Below are positions 11,718-12,001 of a stretch of DNA of 12,001 nt, piece by piece. The position numbers and the translations under genes were made by a program. The notes beneath the pieces are model-generated. The model saw nothing but the letters and a program-made list of their open reading frames with translations. It did no database searches and was not told the origin of the DNA. Numbering within the stretch: position 1 is the first letter of the stretch; every line of letters begins with the position of its first letter. Source of the DNA: SIG452 sp045580405 (lineage in GTDB: Bacteria > Bacillota > Clostridia > UMGS1840). Where the stretch lies: positions 1 to 12,001 of the forward strand of contig JAZNNT010000176.1 in NCBI GenBank assembly GCA_045580405.1. Reading direction: 5' to 3'.

Positions 11718-12001
11718 ATGACTAATTATAAACTTACTGTAATAATACCGACATATAATGCAAAAAACTATATTACTAGATGTTTAGATTGTCTTATCAA
11801 TCAAACATATAAAGATTTTTGTGTCATTATTATAGATGATGCTTCAAACGATGAAACCGCAGAGATAATCAAAAAAAAGATTTCCAATGAAAACAATATG
11901 AAATACATTGTTTTAACTGAAAATCATGGTCAAAGTTATTGTCGTAATATAGGCATTAATATGGCAAATACACCATATATAACATTTATAGATTCTGATG
12001 A
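11718..12001 (+). CDS. Glycosyltransferase family 2, N-terminal part (cut by window end)
   Basis: The visible 94 codons start MTNYKLTVIIPTYNA, the hallmark of GT-A fold family 2 enzymes. They continue with YITRCLDCLINQTYKDF, the nucleotide-binding IIIDDASNDET (about 40-50), ENHGQSYCRNIGI (about 71-83), and end in FIDSDD (about 90-95), the DxD-type metal site. The enzyme transfers a sugar from a nucleotide sugar, usually for surface polysaccharide or glycolipid. GGAGGA (11705-11710) lies 7 bases before the ATG. The gene follows the recombinase by 62 bases on the same strand and could share its transcript. Its AT-rich base use matches the recombinase. The acceptor, full length and later genes are outside the window. 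Confidence 0.88.
   Translation, partial: MTNYKLTVIIPTYNAKNYITRCLDCLINQTYKDFCVIIIDDASNDETAEIIKKKISNENNMKYIVLTENHGQSYCRNIGINMANTPYITFIDSD

Noticed and set aside
1..12001. CRISPR array or long tandem repeats
   Set aside because: No regularly spaced repeat of 20-40 bases was found; the only tandem repeat noticed is the 10-mer set at 10431-10460.

Overview
The window looks like a chromosomal segment of a low-to-moderate GC Firmicute, most likely an uncultured gut-type Clostridia. This is inferred from the strong AGGAGG-type ribosome binding sites, sigma-A promoters of the TTGACA-17-TATAAT type, many short hairpin-plus-T-run terminators, and the protein families present. The species cannot be named from the sequence.

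Layout. (1) Positions 1-260 are AT-rich; a near-consensus promoter points off the left edge. (2) Positions 261-1234 hold a small XRE-type repressor on the minus strand. It is divergent from a two-gene plus-strand unit: a 53-codon reading frame with an excellent Shine-Dalgarno but an ACG in the start position, overlapped by a 161-aa single-pass membrane protein. A perfect 27-bp palindrome covers the promoter between them. (3) Positions 1260-5294 hold housekeeping metabolism: a PHP-family histidinol-phosphatase-like enzyme, a degenerate palindromic intergenic repeat, an M20 metallopeptidase coupled to a NIF3-like protein, and a separately transcribed HpcH/HpaI-type aldolase. (4) Positions 5310-7424 form a uracil salvage operon: an NCS2 uracil permease followed by upp, with promoter, leader hairpin and terminator. 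(5) Positions 7455-8626 repeat the design of region 2 with unrelated parts: a small XRE regulator divergent from a lipoprotein plus a two-TM protein, with paired operators inside a perfect consensus promoter. (6) Positions 8630-10061 hold a MATE-family exporter and its promoter.

(7) The most notable region is 10273-12001. On the minus strand there is the 3' half of a tRNA-Lys(UUU) gene, from the anticodon loop through CCA, followed by a hairpin terminator. No 5' half is present. Immediately beyond the break the DNA becomes more AT-rich and carries short direct and inverted repeats, a tyrosine recombinase gene with all catalytic residues, and the start of a family 2 glycosyltransferase cut by the window edge. 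The simplest reading is that 10348/10349 is one end of an integrative element inserted in a tRNA-Lys gene, extending rightward and perhaps carrying surface-polysaccharide genes. The junction is visible in the sequence; element type, extent and mobility are inference.

No CRISPR array, rRNA, insertion sequence transposase or recognisable riboswitch was seen.
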